From Mycolicibacterium sp. HK-90 (GTDB lineage Bacteria; Actinomycetota; Actinomycetes; Mycobacteriales; Mycobacteriaceae): 64,000 nucleotides of DNA. The notes beneath the pieces were generated by a model, which had not been told where the DNA came from, did not search any database, and saw nothing but the letters and a program-made list of their open reading frames with translations. Both the position numbers and the translations under genes were made by a program. Of the stretch, positions 7,404 through 16,314 are shown piece by piece (position 1 is the stretch's first letter; the number at the start of each line of letters is the position of its first letter). The stretch spans positions 5,518,001 through 5,582,000 of the forward strand of contig NZ_CP129613.1 of the NCBI RefSeq assembly GCF_030486405.1. The letters are read 5' to 3'.

Positions 7404-8105
7404 CTACAACCGGCTGACGGCGAAATCCGCCCCCTGGCCCGGCATGCCGTTGAACACGTACGCGCCGTGGGCGAAGCTGGGTGCACCCGCCGGGGTGCCG
7501 TCGCAGATGGTGTCACCGGGTTCGCACAGTTCGATGGTCTTGTCCGTGTATCGCGGACCGATCACCATGGCCGGCGCGCCGATGCTCTTCATGAACTCGT
7601 CAGACGGCGCGCCGAGCAGCACCACCGCGGCGACATGATCGGACACCTCGAGCGGCATTGGATCCGGGATGTACTGCTCGTACTCCGTCGGGATGCCGTC
7701 CGGCACGGCGGCGGAGGTGACGAAACCGGCGACCACGGCGCCCTGGGAGTACCCGCCCAGCACAACCTTGGTGTTCGGGCAGTCCTTCGCGGTGGCCTTG
7801 ATGTGGTCGGCCGCATTACGGATCCCGTCGACGACCGTCCTGGCGAACTCGATCCGGTCGCCGAAGTTGCCGCTCGCCTCGTAGTTCACCGGATAGACCT
7901 CGACGGAACGTTCACCGGCCCTGGCGCGGACCGCGTCGACGAACGACTGGCCCGGCGCACCGACCCCCGGAGGCTCGTAGGTGCCGCGGGCAAACACCAC
8001 CTCGACATCGGGGCACGGCTGCGCCGACGCCGCGGGCATGGGTGCGATCGGGATGGCGCAGGCGGCGATGAGCACCGCGCCCTGGAACAATTTGACGACG
8101 TTCAT
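7404..8105 (-). CDS. Secreted cutinase-like esterase
   Basis: 233-aa exported serine esterase of the mycobacterial cutinase-like (Culp) family, alpha/beta hydrolase fold. The signal peptide is about residues 1-28 (VLIAACAIPIAPMPAASA). Catalytic triad: S120 in GGYSQG, D198 in CEPGDTICDG and H213 in FAHGAY. Paired cysteines C31/C109 and C194/C201 match the family disulphides. Family members hydrolyse medium-chain esters, lipids or cell-wall acyl esters. The start at 8105 is chosen because GGAG lies 5 nt upstream and the signal peptide begins there; the open frame upstream (to 8246) gives a non-signal-like extension. Confidence 0.92.
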   Translation of the reverse strand: MNVVKLFQGAVLIAACAIPIAPMPAASAQPCPDVEVVFARGTYEPPGVGAPGQSFVDAVRARAGERSVEVYPVNYEASGNFGDRIEFARTVVDGIRNAADHIKATAKDCPNTKVVLGGYSQGAVVAGFVTSAAVPDGIPTEYEQYIPDPMPLEVSDHVAAVVLLGAPSDEFMKSIGAPAMVIGPRYTDKTIELCEPGDTICDGTPAGAPSFAHGAYVFNGMPGQGADFAVSRL

Positions 8106-8202
8106 ATCGACTCCACGCCTACCGGATCGTGACGAACGTTTCGATTCCCCATGCTGACACATCCCAAACCCGGAAAACCAGGGGTAATTGCGAAGGGTTT
8201 CT

Positions 8203-8856
8203 CTACCCCAGCGGCACGTCGAGGTGGGGCCGAGGGTCGGCCGCACCCGGTCCGTCGAAGTGCCACCACTCCCCGGAGTAGACGGTCAGCCCGCCGGCGC
8301 CCATCGCGTCGCGCAGTCGGGCCCGGTTGGCCTGGGCCGCCGGGCTGATGCCGTCGGTGGCATAGGCCAGGCTGCGCGGGGTGAAGTCGTCGAAGCCGGT
8401 ACCCATGTCGGCCCCCGCGATCGTCACGTCCACCGAGCGGCCTGCCTCGTGGCTGCGGGCGTAGGCGCCCGGCCGGGCGACCCAGTTGGGGTTGGGCACC
8501 ACCTCGAACATCCGCACCTGAACCTCGTGCGGCCGGTAGCAGTCCCAGAAAACCAACCTGTCAGGCCGCAGCGCGGCCGCAGCGGCCGCCAGCCCGGGGG
8601 CCATCGACTCGTGGACCAGGCATGGCGCCCCGGGTGGGTAGAGCCGCTGGCCGACGAAATTGTCGGCAGTGGCATAGCGCAGGTCGACCACCGCATCGGG
8701 AATCACGGAACGCACGTCGACCAGGCCGGCATCGGAGGCCGGCCGGGCCGGCGCCCGGGGCGCGTACACCACCTGAAACGTGCCGGCCAGGGCCGTCAGC
8801 ACCGCGCCGAGCAGCAGCCTCATCCCGACGGAAATGACACTCTCATCTTCAGACAT
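8203..8856 (-). CDS. D-alanyl-D-alanine dipeptidase (VanX/DdpX, M15D)
   Basis: 217-aa zinc dipeptidase of the VanX family. A hydrophobic N-terminal segment (about 12-32) makes it exported or membrane-anchored. Metal and catalytic residues are present: SHEAGRSVD (H136, D143) and GEWWHFD (E196, H199); CYRPH supplies the conserved arginine R108. The family hydrolyses D-Ala-D-Ala dipeptide and serves peptidoglycan turnover or recycling. An intrinsic vancomycin-resistance operon is not present around it. The start at 8856 has a weak GGAAAG upstream; the ATG at 8823 would trim the protein to the hydrophobic segment and remains possible. Confidence 0.9.
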   Translation of the reverse strand: MSEDESVISVGMRLLLGAVLTALAGTFQVVYAPRAPARPASDAGLVDVRSVIPDAVVDLRYATADNFVGQRLYPPGAPCLVHESMAPGLAAAAAALRPDRLVFWDCYRPHEVQVRMFEVVPNPNWVARPGAYARSHEAGRSVDVTIAGADMGTGFDDFTPRSLAYATDGISPAAQANRARLRDAMGAGGLTVYSGEWWHFDGPGAADPRPHLDVPLG

Positions 8857-8920
8857 GTTGCTTTCCGATGTACGATAATCACACTCTTGAGTCGGCCTCC
8901 GAGCCCCGGTGGCCACCTGG

Positions 8921-8932
8921 TTATGCGCATAA
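8921..8932. promoter_or_regulatory. Perfect palindrome TTATGCGCATAA
   Basis: 12-bp perfect palindrome 39 nt upstream of the molybdenum hydroxylase operon start and 64 nt from the divergent dipeptidase. It is a likely dimeric repressor operator; no cognate regulator lies next to it. Confidence 0.45.
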
Positions 8933-8971
8933 GTACAGCGCAGAAGTCAACCGACGGATTGGAGCGATCCT

Positions 8972-11326
8972 ATGGCGTCAGCCGTACCGGAGACCGTCGC
9001 CACCCGCTATGCCGGCAGACGGGTCGAACGGGTGGAGGACACCCGCCTGCTGACCGGACGCGGCACGTACGTCGACGACATCACGCGGCCCGGCATGCTG
9101 CACGCCTGCTTCGTCCGCAGCCCCTACGCCCGCGCGAAATTCACCGGCATCGACACCGCCGCGGCGCTCGCACTGCCCGGTGTGCACGCCGTGCTCACCG
9201 CGGCCGACCTCAACCCCGAGGTCAAGGAGGCCTGGCACGCGGTCGCGGGCAAGGACGTGCCCGACACCCCGCGCCCGCCCCTGGCCGAGGGCGAGGTGAA
9301 GTTCGTCGGCGATCCGGTGGCCTTGGTCATCGCCGAGAGCCGGTACCTCGCTGAGGACGCCGTCGACCTGGTCGACGTCGACTACGAACCGCTGCCCGCG
9401 ATCGCCGACTTCCGCGAGGCGCTGACATCCGAGGTGTCGGTCCACGAAAACTTCCCGGACAACAACGCCGGCGGTATGGCCGGCATGCCGCCCGACGAAG
9501 AGGTCTTCGGCTCCGCGGCGCACGTGGTGAAAGAGCACATCTATCAACAGATGCACGTGCCGGTGCCGATCGAGACGCGCGGCATGGTCACCGAATGGTC
9601 GGCGACGTCAGGTGAGCTGACCATCTGGGCATCCACCCAGACCCCGCACGAGCTGCGGGCGTTCGCGGCCCGCCTGCTCGGCATCCCGGCCCAGCACGTC
9701 CGGGTCATCATGCGCGACACCGGCGGCGGCTTCGGCCAGAAGGTCGTGCCGATGCGTGAGGACATGTGCATCATGCTGGCCGCGCGCAGAGTACCGGCCG
9801 CGCTGAAGTGGATCGAGGACCGTCGGGAGAACCTGATGTCCGCCGGTCAGTCCCGCCATGTCGACGGCGACGTGCGGATGGCCTTCGACGAAGAAGGCAC
9901 CATCCTGGCTGCCGACATCGATTTCGTCCAGGACGTCGGCTCCTATCCGACCCCGTATCCCGTGCTGACCACCGCGGCCATCGGCATGTTCTTCCCCGGC
10001 CCGTACCGGGTGCCCAAGGCCAGCTTCAACTACAAGACGGTGTTCTCCAACACGGCCGGGTTGCACGCCTACCGCGGGCCGTGGCAGTACGAAACCCTCA
10101 CCCGCGAAATACTTCTCGACATCGCCGCGCGCAAGATGGACATGGACCCGGTCGAGCTGCGACGCAAGAATCTGCTCCGCCGGGACGAGATGCCGTACTT
10201 CAACCCCAACGGCATGCCCTATGACCACGTCGCCCCGATCGAGACGTTCGAGCAGGCCGTCAAGATCCTCGACCACGAGGGCTTCCGCAAGGAGCAGGCC
10301 GAGGCGCTGGCGCAGGGCCGTTACCTCGGACTGGGCTTCTCCGCCTACATCGAGCCGACCGGCGCGGCCACCGGCCACCTGGCCAGTGAGGGCTGCACGA
10401 TCCGGATGGAGCCGACCGGCAAGATCAACGTGTACGTCAACGGCGGATCCACCGGAAACAGCTTGGAAACCACCGTCATCCAGCTCACCGCCGACGCACT
10501 CGGTGCCGACATCGACGATGTCGCCACCATCCAGGGTGACACCGCGGTGACTCCGTACGGCGCAGGCACCCAGGGCAGTCGCAGCGCACCGATGACCGCG
10601 GGCGCGGTCAACGAGGCCGGCACCATCCTGCGCAAGCAGCTGGTCGCGATGGCCGCGGCCCGCCTCGAGGTGGAGGAGTCCGAGATCGAGCTCGGCGGTT
10701 CGAAGGCAGTCGCCCGCAACGATCCCGAAAAGAGCGTCAGCTTCGCCGATCTGGCCTTCCGCGCCCACTACGAGCCGCAGATGCTTCCACCGGGCATGTC
10801 GGCAAACCTGGAGGCGACCGCCCGCTACACCGCACCGCCCACCGCGCCGATCCACTGGGCCAACGCCACCCACGCCTGCACCTGTGAGGTGGACGTCGTC
10901 ACCGGGCACGTCACCCTCACCCGCTACATCGTCAGCGAAGATGTCGGCCCGATGATCAACCCCAACGTGGTCGAAGGTCAGATCGCGGGCGGCACCGTGC
11001 AGGGCATCGGCGGCGCGCTGCTGGAGAAGCTGTCCTACGACGACGCCGGAAACCCCTTGTCCTCAACGTTTGTCGACTATCTGCTGCCGACCGCCACCGA
11101 GGTGCCGACGATCGAGTACGGCCACGTCGAGATCCCCGGCCCCGGCGTCGGCGGCTACAAGGGCGCGGGCGAGGGCGGCGCCATCGGGTCCACCCCCGCG
11201 GTCATCAACGCGGTCAACGACGCGTTGGCCCCGCTCGGGGTCACCCTGACCACTCTGCCCGCCACCCCGGCGGCCATCGTCGAAGCCATCGAGCGCTCGC
11301 AGGAACGACAAGAAAGGGACCACTGA
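8972..11326 (+). CDS. Molybdenum hydroxylase large subunit (CoxL-like)
   Basis: 784-aa molybdopterin-cytosine-dinucleotide binding subunit of the xanthine dehydrogenase/CODH family. It shows the N-terminal RVEDTRLLTGRGTYVDD, GGGFGQK (251-257) and a C-terminal GAGEGGAIG whose E734 is the active-site glutamate of the family. The active-site loop reads AYRGPWQ (366-372) rather than AYRCSFR, the signature of true carbon monoxide dehydrogenase, or AYRGAGR, the usual form II loop. It is therefore an aldehyde-, purine- or heterocycle-type hydroxylase of unknown substrate. GGAG 7 nt before the ATG. First gene of a tightly packed operon with CoxG-, CoxM- and CoxS-like genes. Confidence 0.93.
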   Translation: MASAVPETVATRYAGRRVERVEDTRLLTGRGTYVDDITRPGMLHACFVRSPYARAKFTGIDTAAALALPGVHAVLTAADLNPEVKEAWHAVAGKDVPDTPRPPLAEGEVKFVGDPVALVIAESRYLAEDAVDLVDVDYEPLPAIADFREALTSEVSVHENFPDNNAGGMAGMPPDEEVFGSAAHVVKEHIYQQMHVPVPIETRGMVTEWSATSGELTIWASTQTPHELRAFAARLLGIPAQHVRVIMRDTGGGFGQKVVPMREDMCIMLAARRVPAALKWIEDRRENLMSAGQSRHVDGDVRMAFDEEGTILAADIDFVQDVGSYPTPYPVLTTAAIGMFFPGPYRVPKASFNYKTVFSNTAGLHAYRGPWQYETLTREILLDIAARKMDMDPVELRRKNLLRRDEMPYFNPNGMPYDHVAPIETFEQAVKILDHEGFRKEQAEALAQGRYLGLGFSAYIEPTGAATGHLASEGCTIRMEPTGKINVYVNGGSTGNSLETTVIQLTADALGADIDDVATIQGDTAVTPYGAGTQGSRSAPMTAGAVNEAGTILRKQLVAMAAARLEVEESEIELGGSKAVARNDPEKSVSFADLAFRAHYEPQMLPPGMSANLEATARYTAPPTAPIHWANATHACTCEVDVVTGHVTLTRYIVSEDVGPMINPNVVEGQIAGGTVQGIGGALLEKLSYDDAGNPLSSTFVDYLLPTATEVPTIEYGHVEIPGPGVGGYKGAGEGGAIGSTPAVINAVNDALAPLGVTLTTLPATPAAIVEAIERSQERQERDH

Positions 11327-11328
11327 TC

Positions 11329-12024
11329 GTGGAGCTCAACAACGAATTTCGGGTCGCGGTGCCTGCGGCGAAAACCTGGGAGGTGCTCACCGACGTCGAA
11401 CGCGTCGCACCGTGTCTGCCCGGGGCCACCCTACTGAGCGTCGACGGCGACGACTTCACCGGCGCGGTCAAGGTGAAGGTCGGCCCGATCACCGTGTCCT
11501 ACCAGGGCGATGCGACGTTCCAGGAAAAGGACGCCGCAGCCCAGCGCGTGGTGCTCAAGGCCAATGGCAAAGAGACGCGCGGGAACGGCACCGCCTCGGC
11601 CGTCGTCACGGCTCAACTCAAAGACGAGGGTGACGCGACCACCGTCGTCGTCACCACCGACCTGGCCATCTCCGGCAAGGCGGCCCAGTTCGGCCGCGGC
11701 GTGCTGGCCGATGTGGCAGGCAGCCTGATCGATCAGTTCGCCCGCAGCCTGGAAGCCGAACTGATCGGCGGTTCCGAGCCCGCCCCCGAAACCGGTTCTC
11801 CCGCTTCCGGTCAAGCGCCTCAGGAGGCCGCCCCGATCAATGCGCTCGCCCTGGCCAAGGTGATGGCGGTGCCGATGGCCAAGCGCTTCGCCCCGGCCAT
11901 CGGCGCGGCCGCCGCCGCGGGCGTGCTCGGCTTCCTGCTCGGCCGGGCCGGGCGCAAGAACCGGAGACCCCACGCCGTCACCGCCGAGGATCTACAGGCT
12001 GCATTGCTCCGGTTGGTGTCATGA
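11329..12024 (+). CDS. CoxG-like SRPBCC protein with membrane anchor
   Basis: 231-aa protein. Residues 1-145 form the CoxG/SRPBCC fold (MELNNEFRVAVPAAKTWEVLTDVERVAPCLPGA), followed by a Pro/Glu linker and a hydrophobic C-terminal helix (about 180-208: IGAAAAAGVLGFLLG) before a basic end. In CODH systems CoxG is linked to membrane recruitment of the enzyme, so this protein may dock the hydroxylase to the membrane. The GTG start lies 2 nt after the large-subunit stop with GAAAGG upstream; its 3' end overlaps the next gene by ATGA. Confidence 0.88.
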   Translation: MELNNEFRVAVPAAKTWEVLTDVERVAPCLPGATLLSVDGDDFTGAVKVKVGPITVSYQGDATFQEKDAAAQRVVLKANGKETRGNGTASAVVTAQLKDEGDATTVVVTTDLAISGKAAQFGRGVLADVAGSLIDQFARSLEAELIGGSEPAPETGSPASGQAPQEAAPINALALAKVMAVPMAKRFAPAIGAAAAAGVLGFLLGRAGRKNRRPHAVTAEDLQAALLRLVS

Positions 12025-12908
12025 AACCCGCCCCGTTCGCCTATCACCGGCCCGCCACGGTCGCCGAGGCAGTCGCCATGCTCGGCGAGTACGGCGAGGA
12101 CGCCAAGATCCTGGCCGGAGGCCAGAGCCTGGTGCCGATGCTGGCGATGCGCCTGACGCACTTCGACAACCTGATCGACATCTCACGCCTGACCGAGCTG
12201 AATGACATCACGCTGCAGGGCAACGAGGTTCGCATCGGCGCGGCCACCCCGCACGCCCTCGTCGGCCTCGACGACGAGATCGCCGACTCGGTACCGCTGC
12301 TGAGCCTGGCCACGCCGCACATCGGGCATTTCCAGATCCGCAGCCGCGGCACCCTGGGCGGCGCGATCGCCCACGCCGATCCGGCTGCCGAGTACGCGGC
12401 CGTGGCACTGGCGCTCGACGCGACGATCGAGGCCACATCGGCCCGCGGCACCCGGCAGATCCCGGCCACCCAGTTCTTCACCGGACTGTGGGAAACGTCC
12501 TTGGCACCCGACGAGATCCTCACCGCGGTGCGCTTCCCGGTGGCCTCCGGACGCAGTGGTTTCGGGATCTCCGAATTCGCGCGCCGCCATGGTGATTTCG
12601 CGATCGCCGGTGCCGTGGTCGGGATCGAGCTCGACGAGGACGACCGGATCACCCGCTGCGGCATCGGCCTGCTCGGGCTCGGCTCCACCCCGCTGCGGGC
12701 CACTCCGGCCGAGTCGGCGGTGCTCGGCACCCCGATCGGCGGGCTCACCGCCGAGGAGATCGGCCGGCTGGCGATGTCCGAACTCACCGACATCCCGTCC
12801 GACCTGCAGGGCTCGGCGTCATACCGGGCCCGGGTCGGTGCCGCCATGGTGTCCCGCGCCTGGACTCAGGCCGTCACACAAGTCACCCAGGAGGTTCTCA
12901 ATGCATGA
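12021..12908 (+). CDS. Molybdenum hydroxylase FAD subunit (CoxM-like)
   Basis: 295-aa FAD-binding medium subunit. The PCMH-type FAD motifs are visible: ILAGGQSLVPMLAMR (about 35-49) and the RGTLGGAIAHADP segment (about 113-125), followed by the CO-dehydrogenase flavoprotein C-terminal domain. It passes electrons from the 2Fe-2S centres to the final acceptor. It overlaps the CoxG-like gene by 4 nt (ATGA) and the 2Fe-2S subunit by 8 nt, consistent with stoichiometric translation of the complex. Confidence 0.94.
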   Translation: MKPAPFAYHRPATVAEAVAMLGEYGEDAKILAGGQSLVPMLAMRLTHFDNLIDISRLTELNDITLQGNEVRIGAATPHALVGLDDEIADSVPLLSLATPHIGHFQIRSRGTLGGAIAHADPAAEYAAVALALDATIEATSARGTRQIPATQFFTGLWETSLAPDEILTAVRFPVASGRSGFGISEFARRHGDFAIAGAVVGIELDEDDRITRCGIGLLGLGSTPLRATPAESAVLGTPIGGLTAEEIGRLAMSELTDIPSDLQGSASYRARVGAAMVSRAWTQAVTQVTQEVLNA

Positions 12909-13407
12909 ACTGCCGGTCGAGGTCTCGGTCAACGGCCGCGACTACCAGGGCGTGGTCGAGCCGCGGGTGACACTCGCCGATTTCCTGCGCGAGACCTGCG
13001 GCCTGACCGGCACCCACCTCGGCTGCGAACACGGCGCCTGCGGCGCCTGCACCGTGCTGCTCGACGGGCAGGCGGTGCGTTCGTGTCTGGTGTTCGCGGT
13101 TCAGGTGGACGGCCAGGATGTCACCACGGTCGAGGGGATCGCCGACCCGGACGGAGCGCTGTCCCCGGTGCAGGCGGCCCTCAAGGAATGCCACGGCCTG
13201 CAATGTGGCTTCTGCACACCGGGATTCGTCACCTCGATCACCGCGATGCTGCGCGACAACCCGAACCCCAGCGATGAGGAGATCCGCGAAGGGCTCTCGG
13301 GCAACTTCTGCCGCTGCACCGGGTACCAGGGCATCGTCAACGCGGTTCATCGAGTCTGCGAGAACGCCGAGGACGCCGCCGAACTCGACCCCGCGGGCCA
13401 ACAGTGA
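12901..13407 (+). CDS. Molybdenum hydroxylase 2Fe-2S subunit (CoxS-like)
   Basis: 168-aa small subunit with two [2Fe-2S] clusters. The plant-ferredoxin-like site reads [12 protein letters not shown] with a fourth Cys in VRSC; the alpha-helical C-terminal site is CGFCTPG and CRCTGYQG. The start is the ATG at 12901, just after a GAGG, inside the end of the FAD-subunit gene. The longer open frame beginning at 12556 is antisense-like noise and was discarded. Completes a three-subunit hydroxylase with the genes at 8972 and 12021. No coxD/E/F-type maturation genes follow in the window. Confidence 0.95.
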   Translation: MHELPVEVSVNGRDYQGVVEPRVTLADFLRETCGLTGTHLGCEHGACGACTVLLDGQAVRSCLVFAVQVDGQDVTTVEGIADPDGALSPVQAALKECHGLQCGFCTPGFVTSITAMLRDNPNPSDEEIREGLSGNFCRCTGYQGIVNAVHRVCENAEDAAELDPAGQQ

Positions 13408-13459
13408 TTTCTGCCCGCTGATCCTCCCCTCACCGGCTCCAACCGGTACAAGTGGACTC

Positions 13460-14347
13460 ATGAAGATCGGTTTCATCGGCCTGGGCAACATGGGTGCGGC
13501 AATGGCCGCCAACCTGCTCAAGGCCGGACACGAGGTCACCGCGTACAACCGCTCCCCCGACAAGGTGACCGCGCTGGTCTCCCAGGGTGCGTCGGCCGCC
13601 GCATCGGTCGGCGACGCTTGCCAGGGCGACATCGTGGTCACCATGCTCGCCAACGACGACGCGGTTGAGGCACTGGCATTCGGGGACGACGGAGTGGTCG
13701 CCTCGCTGCCGCGCGGCGCGGTCCATGTCTCGTCGTCGACCATCAGCGTCGCCCTGGCCCAAAGACTGACCGAAGCCCACGGCGGGTCCGGCCAGGGTTT
13801 CGTCGCCGCCCCGGTGTTCGGCAGGCCCGAGGCCGCCGCGGCGGCCAAGTTGTTCGTCGTGGCGGCCGGTGCCCCGGCGGCGCTCGAGACGGTGTCGCCG
13901 GTTTTCGATGCGATCGGACAACGCACATTCGTGCTCGGCGATGCCCCTCAGGCCGCGAACCTCGTCAAGATCAGCGGCAACTTCCTGATCGCCTCGGTGA
14001 TCGAATCCCTCGGTGAGGCAATGGCTCTCGTGAGCAAGGCGGGGGTCGACAAACAGCAGTACCTGGAGTTGCTGACCTCGACGCTGTTCGACGCCCCGGT
14101 CTATCGCACCTACGGCGGGCTGCTGGCCCGCGAAGAATTCAGTCCGGCCGGGTTCTCCGCCACGCTCGGGCTCAAGGACGTCAAGCTGGCGCTGAGCGCC
14201 GGGGACGAGCTACAGGTGCCCCTGCCCGTCGCGAGCCTGCTGCGCGATCGTTTCCTGACGCTGCTGGCCACCGGCGGCGGTGACCTGGATTGGTCGGCGG
14301 TGGGCGCATTGAGCGCGTGGGAGGCCGGGGCCGGCCACCCGGCCTAG
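13460..14347 (+). CDS. NAD(P)-dependent beta-hydroxyacid dehydrogenase-like protein
   Basis: 295-aa protein of the 3-hydroxyisobutyrate/6-phosphogluconate dehydrogenase family. The Rossmann motif GFIGLGNMGAAMAANLL starts at residue 4; SSSTIS and the catalytic-type lysine region NLVKISGNFL (K about 173) follow, then an all-helical C-terminal domain. It reduces or oxidises a short beta-hydroxyacid or an imine/aldehyde; the substrate is unknown. It starts 52 nt after the molybdenum operon; TACAAG ends 7 nt before the ATG and there is no Shine-Dalgarno, so separate leaderless transcription is possible. Confidence 0.85.
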   Translation: MKIGFIGLGNMGAAMAANLLKAGHEVTAYNRSPDKVTALVSQGASAAASVGDACQGDIVVTMLANDDAVEALAFGDDGVVASLPRGAVHVSSSTISVALAQRLTEAHGGSGQGFVAAPVFGRPEAAAAAKLFVVAAGAPAALETVSPVFDAIGQRTFVLGDAPQAANLVKISGNFLIASVIESLGEAMALVSKAGVDKQQYLELLTSTLFDAPVYRTYGGLLAREEFSPAGFSATLGLKDVKLALSAGDELQVPLPVASLLRDRFLTLLATGGGDLDWSAVGALSAWEAGAGHPA

Positions 14348-14357
14348 AAACGTGCAG

Positions 14358-14400
14358 CGCCGAGGATCGCAACCACATGTGTGACCGCAATTCCTCGGCG
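14358..14400. repeat. Palindromic dispersed element, copy 1
   Basis: CGCCGAGGA (14358-14366) pairs with TCCTCGGCG (14392-14400) around a CACATGTG centre. The same design and almost the same bases recur at 44269-44313. It lies between convergent genes, so it may act as a bidirectional terminator. Confidence 0.6.
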
Positions 14401-14415
14401 TCGCGTCGTTCCGGA

Positions 14416-15252
14416 CTACTCGGCAGGCACGACGCCGCGCAGGCCGTCCGCACCGAAGATCGGCTCGATCATCCCGGAGATGTCGGGGCCGCGGCGCAGC
14501 CCGTGCCCGCCGTCGACGTTGATGGCCTGGCCGGTGATCCAGCCGGAGGCATCGCTGAGCAGGAACACCGCCAGGTTCGCGATGTCCTCGACCTCGCCGA
14601 ACCGGGGAAGCGGCGTGCAGGCCTGGTAGTCGTCGCGGGCCGCCGGGAGCTCGAACACCGGGCCGACCATGTCGGTGCGGGTCAAACCTGGCCGGATGCT
14701 GTTGACGCGCACCCAGGACGGCCCGAGTTCGTCAGCGGCCAGCTTGAGCAGATGGTCCAGGGCAGCCTTGCTGACGCCGTACGCGCCGAACCATCGGTGC
14801 GTGTTGCTCGAGGCGATCGAGGAGATCCCGACGAATGAGCCGCCCCCGCCGCGAACCAGCTCCCGCCCGGCGTGCTTGAGCAGGTACATCGTTCCGTTGA
14901 CGTTCAGGTCGACGGTGCGTCGCCACAGTTCGGAGTCGATCTGTGTGATCGGGCCGATGGTCTCTGACCCACCCGCGCTGTGCACCACACCGTGCAGCCG
15001 GCCGTGCCAGGCAGTCGCGGCGTCGACCGCTCGGCTGACCTCGTCCTCGTTGGTGACGTCGGCGGGTTCGTACCGCACCGATCCGGGCCCCTGGGCGGTC
15101 AGTTCGTCGGCGGCGGCACTGAGCTTGTCGGCGTTGCGTCCGACCAGCAGGGCGTTACCGCCGGAGGCGACGATGGCGGCCGCGGCACCCTTGCCGATGC
15201 CGCTACCGCCACCGGTGACCAGGTAGGTGCGATCTTTCAACGACAGTTCCAT
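14416..15252 (-). CDS. Short-chain dehydrogenase/reductase
   Basis: 278-aa classical SDR: NAD(P) motif TGGGSGIGKG (about 14-23), VVHSAGG in place of NNAG, catalytic S-Y-K as GISSIAS and YGVSK, then a C-terminal LSDASGWITGQAINVDGGHG, typical of the family. It starts 12 nt after the enoyl-CoA hydratase stop on the same strand, so the two probably make one mRNA and act on the same acyl-CoA or ring-derived substrate. The SDR step would follow hydration as a 3-hydroxyacyl oxidation; this is inference. Confidence 0.88.
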   Translation of the reverse strand: MELSLKDRTYLVTGGGSGIGKGAAAAIVASGGNALLVGRNADKLSAAADELTAQGPGSVRYEPADVTNEDEVSRAVDAATAWHGRLHGVVHSAGGSETIGPITQIDSELWRRTVDLNVNGTMYLLKHAGRELVRGGGGSFVGISSIASSNTHRWFGAYGVSKAALDHLLKLAADELGPSWVRVNSIRPGLTRTDMVGPVFELPAARDDYQACTPLPRFGEVEDIANLAVFLLSDASGWITGQAINVDGGHGLRRGPDISGMIEPIFGADGLRGVVPAE

Positions 15253-15264
15253 TTACCTCATCCC

Positions 15265-16173
15265 TTACGGTTCGTCGCGCCGGGCCGGTTTCGGAGCACC
15301 GAGGGTGCGCCAGTCCGGCACGTCCGGTGGCATGCCGACCGGCCAGCGGTTCTCGTTGGCCGACGCCCAGTGCGCGTGCCCGAGTTCATGGATGTGGAAG
15401 GCGTGGCGCAGCGCCTCGGTGAAGCCCATGGCGTCGCTGGCCGCGTTGACCGAATCCTTGACCAACAGGGCCGCCATCGTCGGCCGCTCGGCGATGCGCC
15501 GCGCGAATTCCAGTGTCTTGTCCTCAAGTTCGTCGCGCGCGAAGACCTTCGACACCATGCCCAACCGGTACGCCTCGTCGGCATCGATCGAATCACCGGT
15601 CAGCAGCAGCTCTTTGGCCTTGCGCGCACCGAATTCCCATGGGTGGGCGTAATACTCGACGCCCGGCATTCCCATCCGCACCCCGACGACGTCGCTGAAC
15701 TTGGCATCGTCGGCCGCCACGATCAGGTCGCACGCCCAGATCAACATCAGCGCCGCGGAGATCGCATTGCCCTGCACCTGGGCGATGGTGATCTTGCGCA
15801 GATCACGCCAGCGCCGGGTGTTCTCGAAATAGAAGTGCCACTCCTGCAGGTAAGTCCGCTCGGCGACGCCGGCGGCGCCGGCACCGTGTGAGCGGAACGT
15901 CGGGTGCTGGCCCGGCCCGGGCTGACGCTCGGCCAGCGCCGCTTCGGAACCGAGGTCATGGCCTGCCGAGAAGTTCTTTCCCCGGGCCGCCAGGATCACG
16001 ACCCGGACCGCGTCATCGGCCTCGGCCCGGCCGAATGCCTCGTCGAGTTGAACCAGCAGGGTCCGGGACTGCGCGTTCTGCGCATCCGGGCGGTTCAGCC
16101 AGATCCGGGCGATGCGTCCGTCATCGAGTGTCTCGTATTCGACCTGGCGCGCTGCGTCGTCGGAACTGACCAT
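15265..16173 (-). CDS. Enoyl-CoA hydratase/isomerase family protein
   Basis: 302-aa crotonase-fold protein: ARIWLNRPDAQNAQS, the oxyanion-hole segment KNFSAGHDLGSE (about 69-80), QVQGNAISAALMLIWACDLIVAADDAKFSDVVGVRMG in the second half, and a longer-than-usual C terminus. The ATG at 16173 has AGAGG 8-9 nt upstream; the GTG at 16182 overlaps this Shine-Dalgarno and is less likely. It heads a two-gene unit with the SDR. Upstream lies an inverted repeat (16218-16234). The exact substrate cannot be read. Confidence 0.88.
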   Translation of the reverse strand: MVSSDDAARQVEYETLDDGRIARIWLNRPDAQNAQSRTLLVQLDEAFGRAEADDAVRVVILAARGKNFSAGHDLGSEAALAERQPGPGQHPTFRSHGAGAAGVAERTYLQEWHFYFENTRRWRDLRKITIAQVQGNAISAALMLIWACDLIVAADDAKFSDVVGVRMGMPGVEYYAHPWEFGARKAKELLLTGDSIDADEAYRLGMVSKVFARDELEDKTLEFARRIAERPTMAALLVKDSVNAASDAMGFTEALRHAFHIHELGHAHWASANENRWPVGMPPDVPDWRTLGAPKPARRDEP

Positions 16174-16217
16174 GTCGACCACCTCTTAGGCAGGGTAAGT
16201 AAGTAACGGACTGCACA

Positions 16218-16234
16218 TTACGTGTATCGCGTAA
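16218..16234. promoter_or_regulatory. Inverted repeat TTACG-N7-CGTAA
   Basis: TTACG (16218-16222) and CGTAA (16230-16234) flank a 7-nt spacer, about 45 nt upstream of the enoyl-CoA hydratase start. Possible operator. Confidence 0.3.
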
Positions 16235-16314
16235 CCGGGCTCACACCGGGATCACAGCAACTCGGTAGCGGGCTCGCAGACTCGCCGGAGCCCGACCGGA
16301 TCCATGCCACTGCG

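Noticed and set aside
8972..13407. Aerobic carbon monoxide dehydrogenase
   Set aside because: The large subunit lacks the AYRCSFR cysteine loop that binds the Mo-Cu centre of true CODH.
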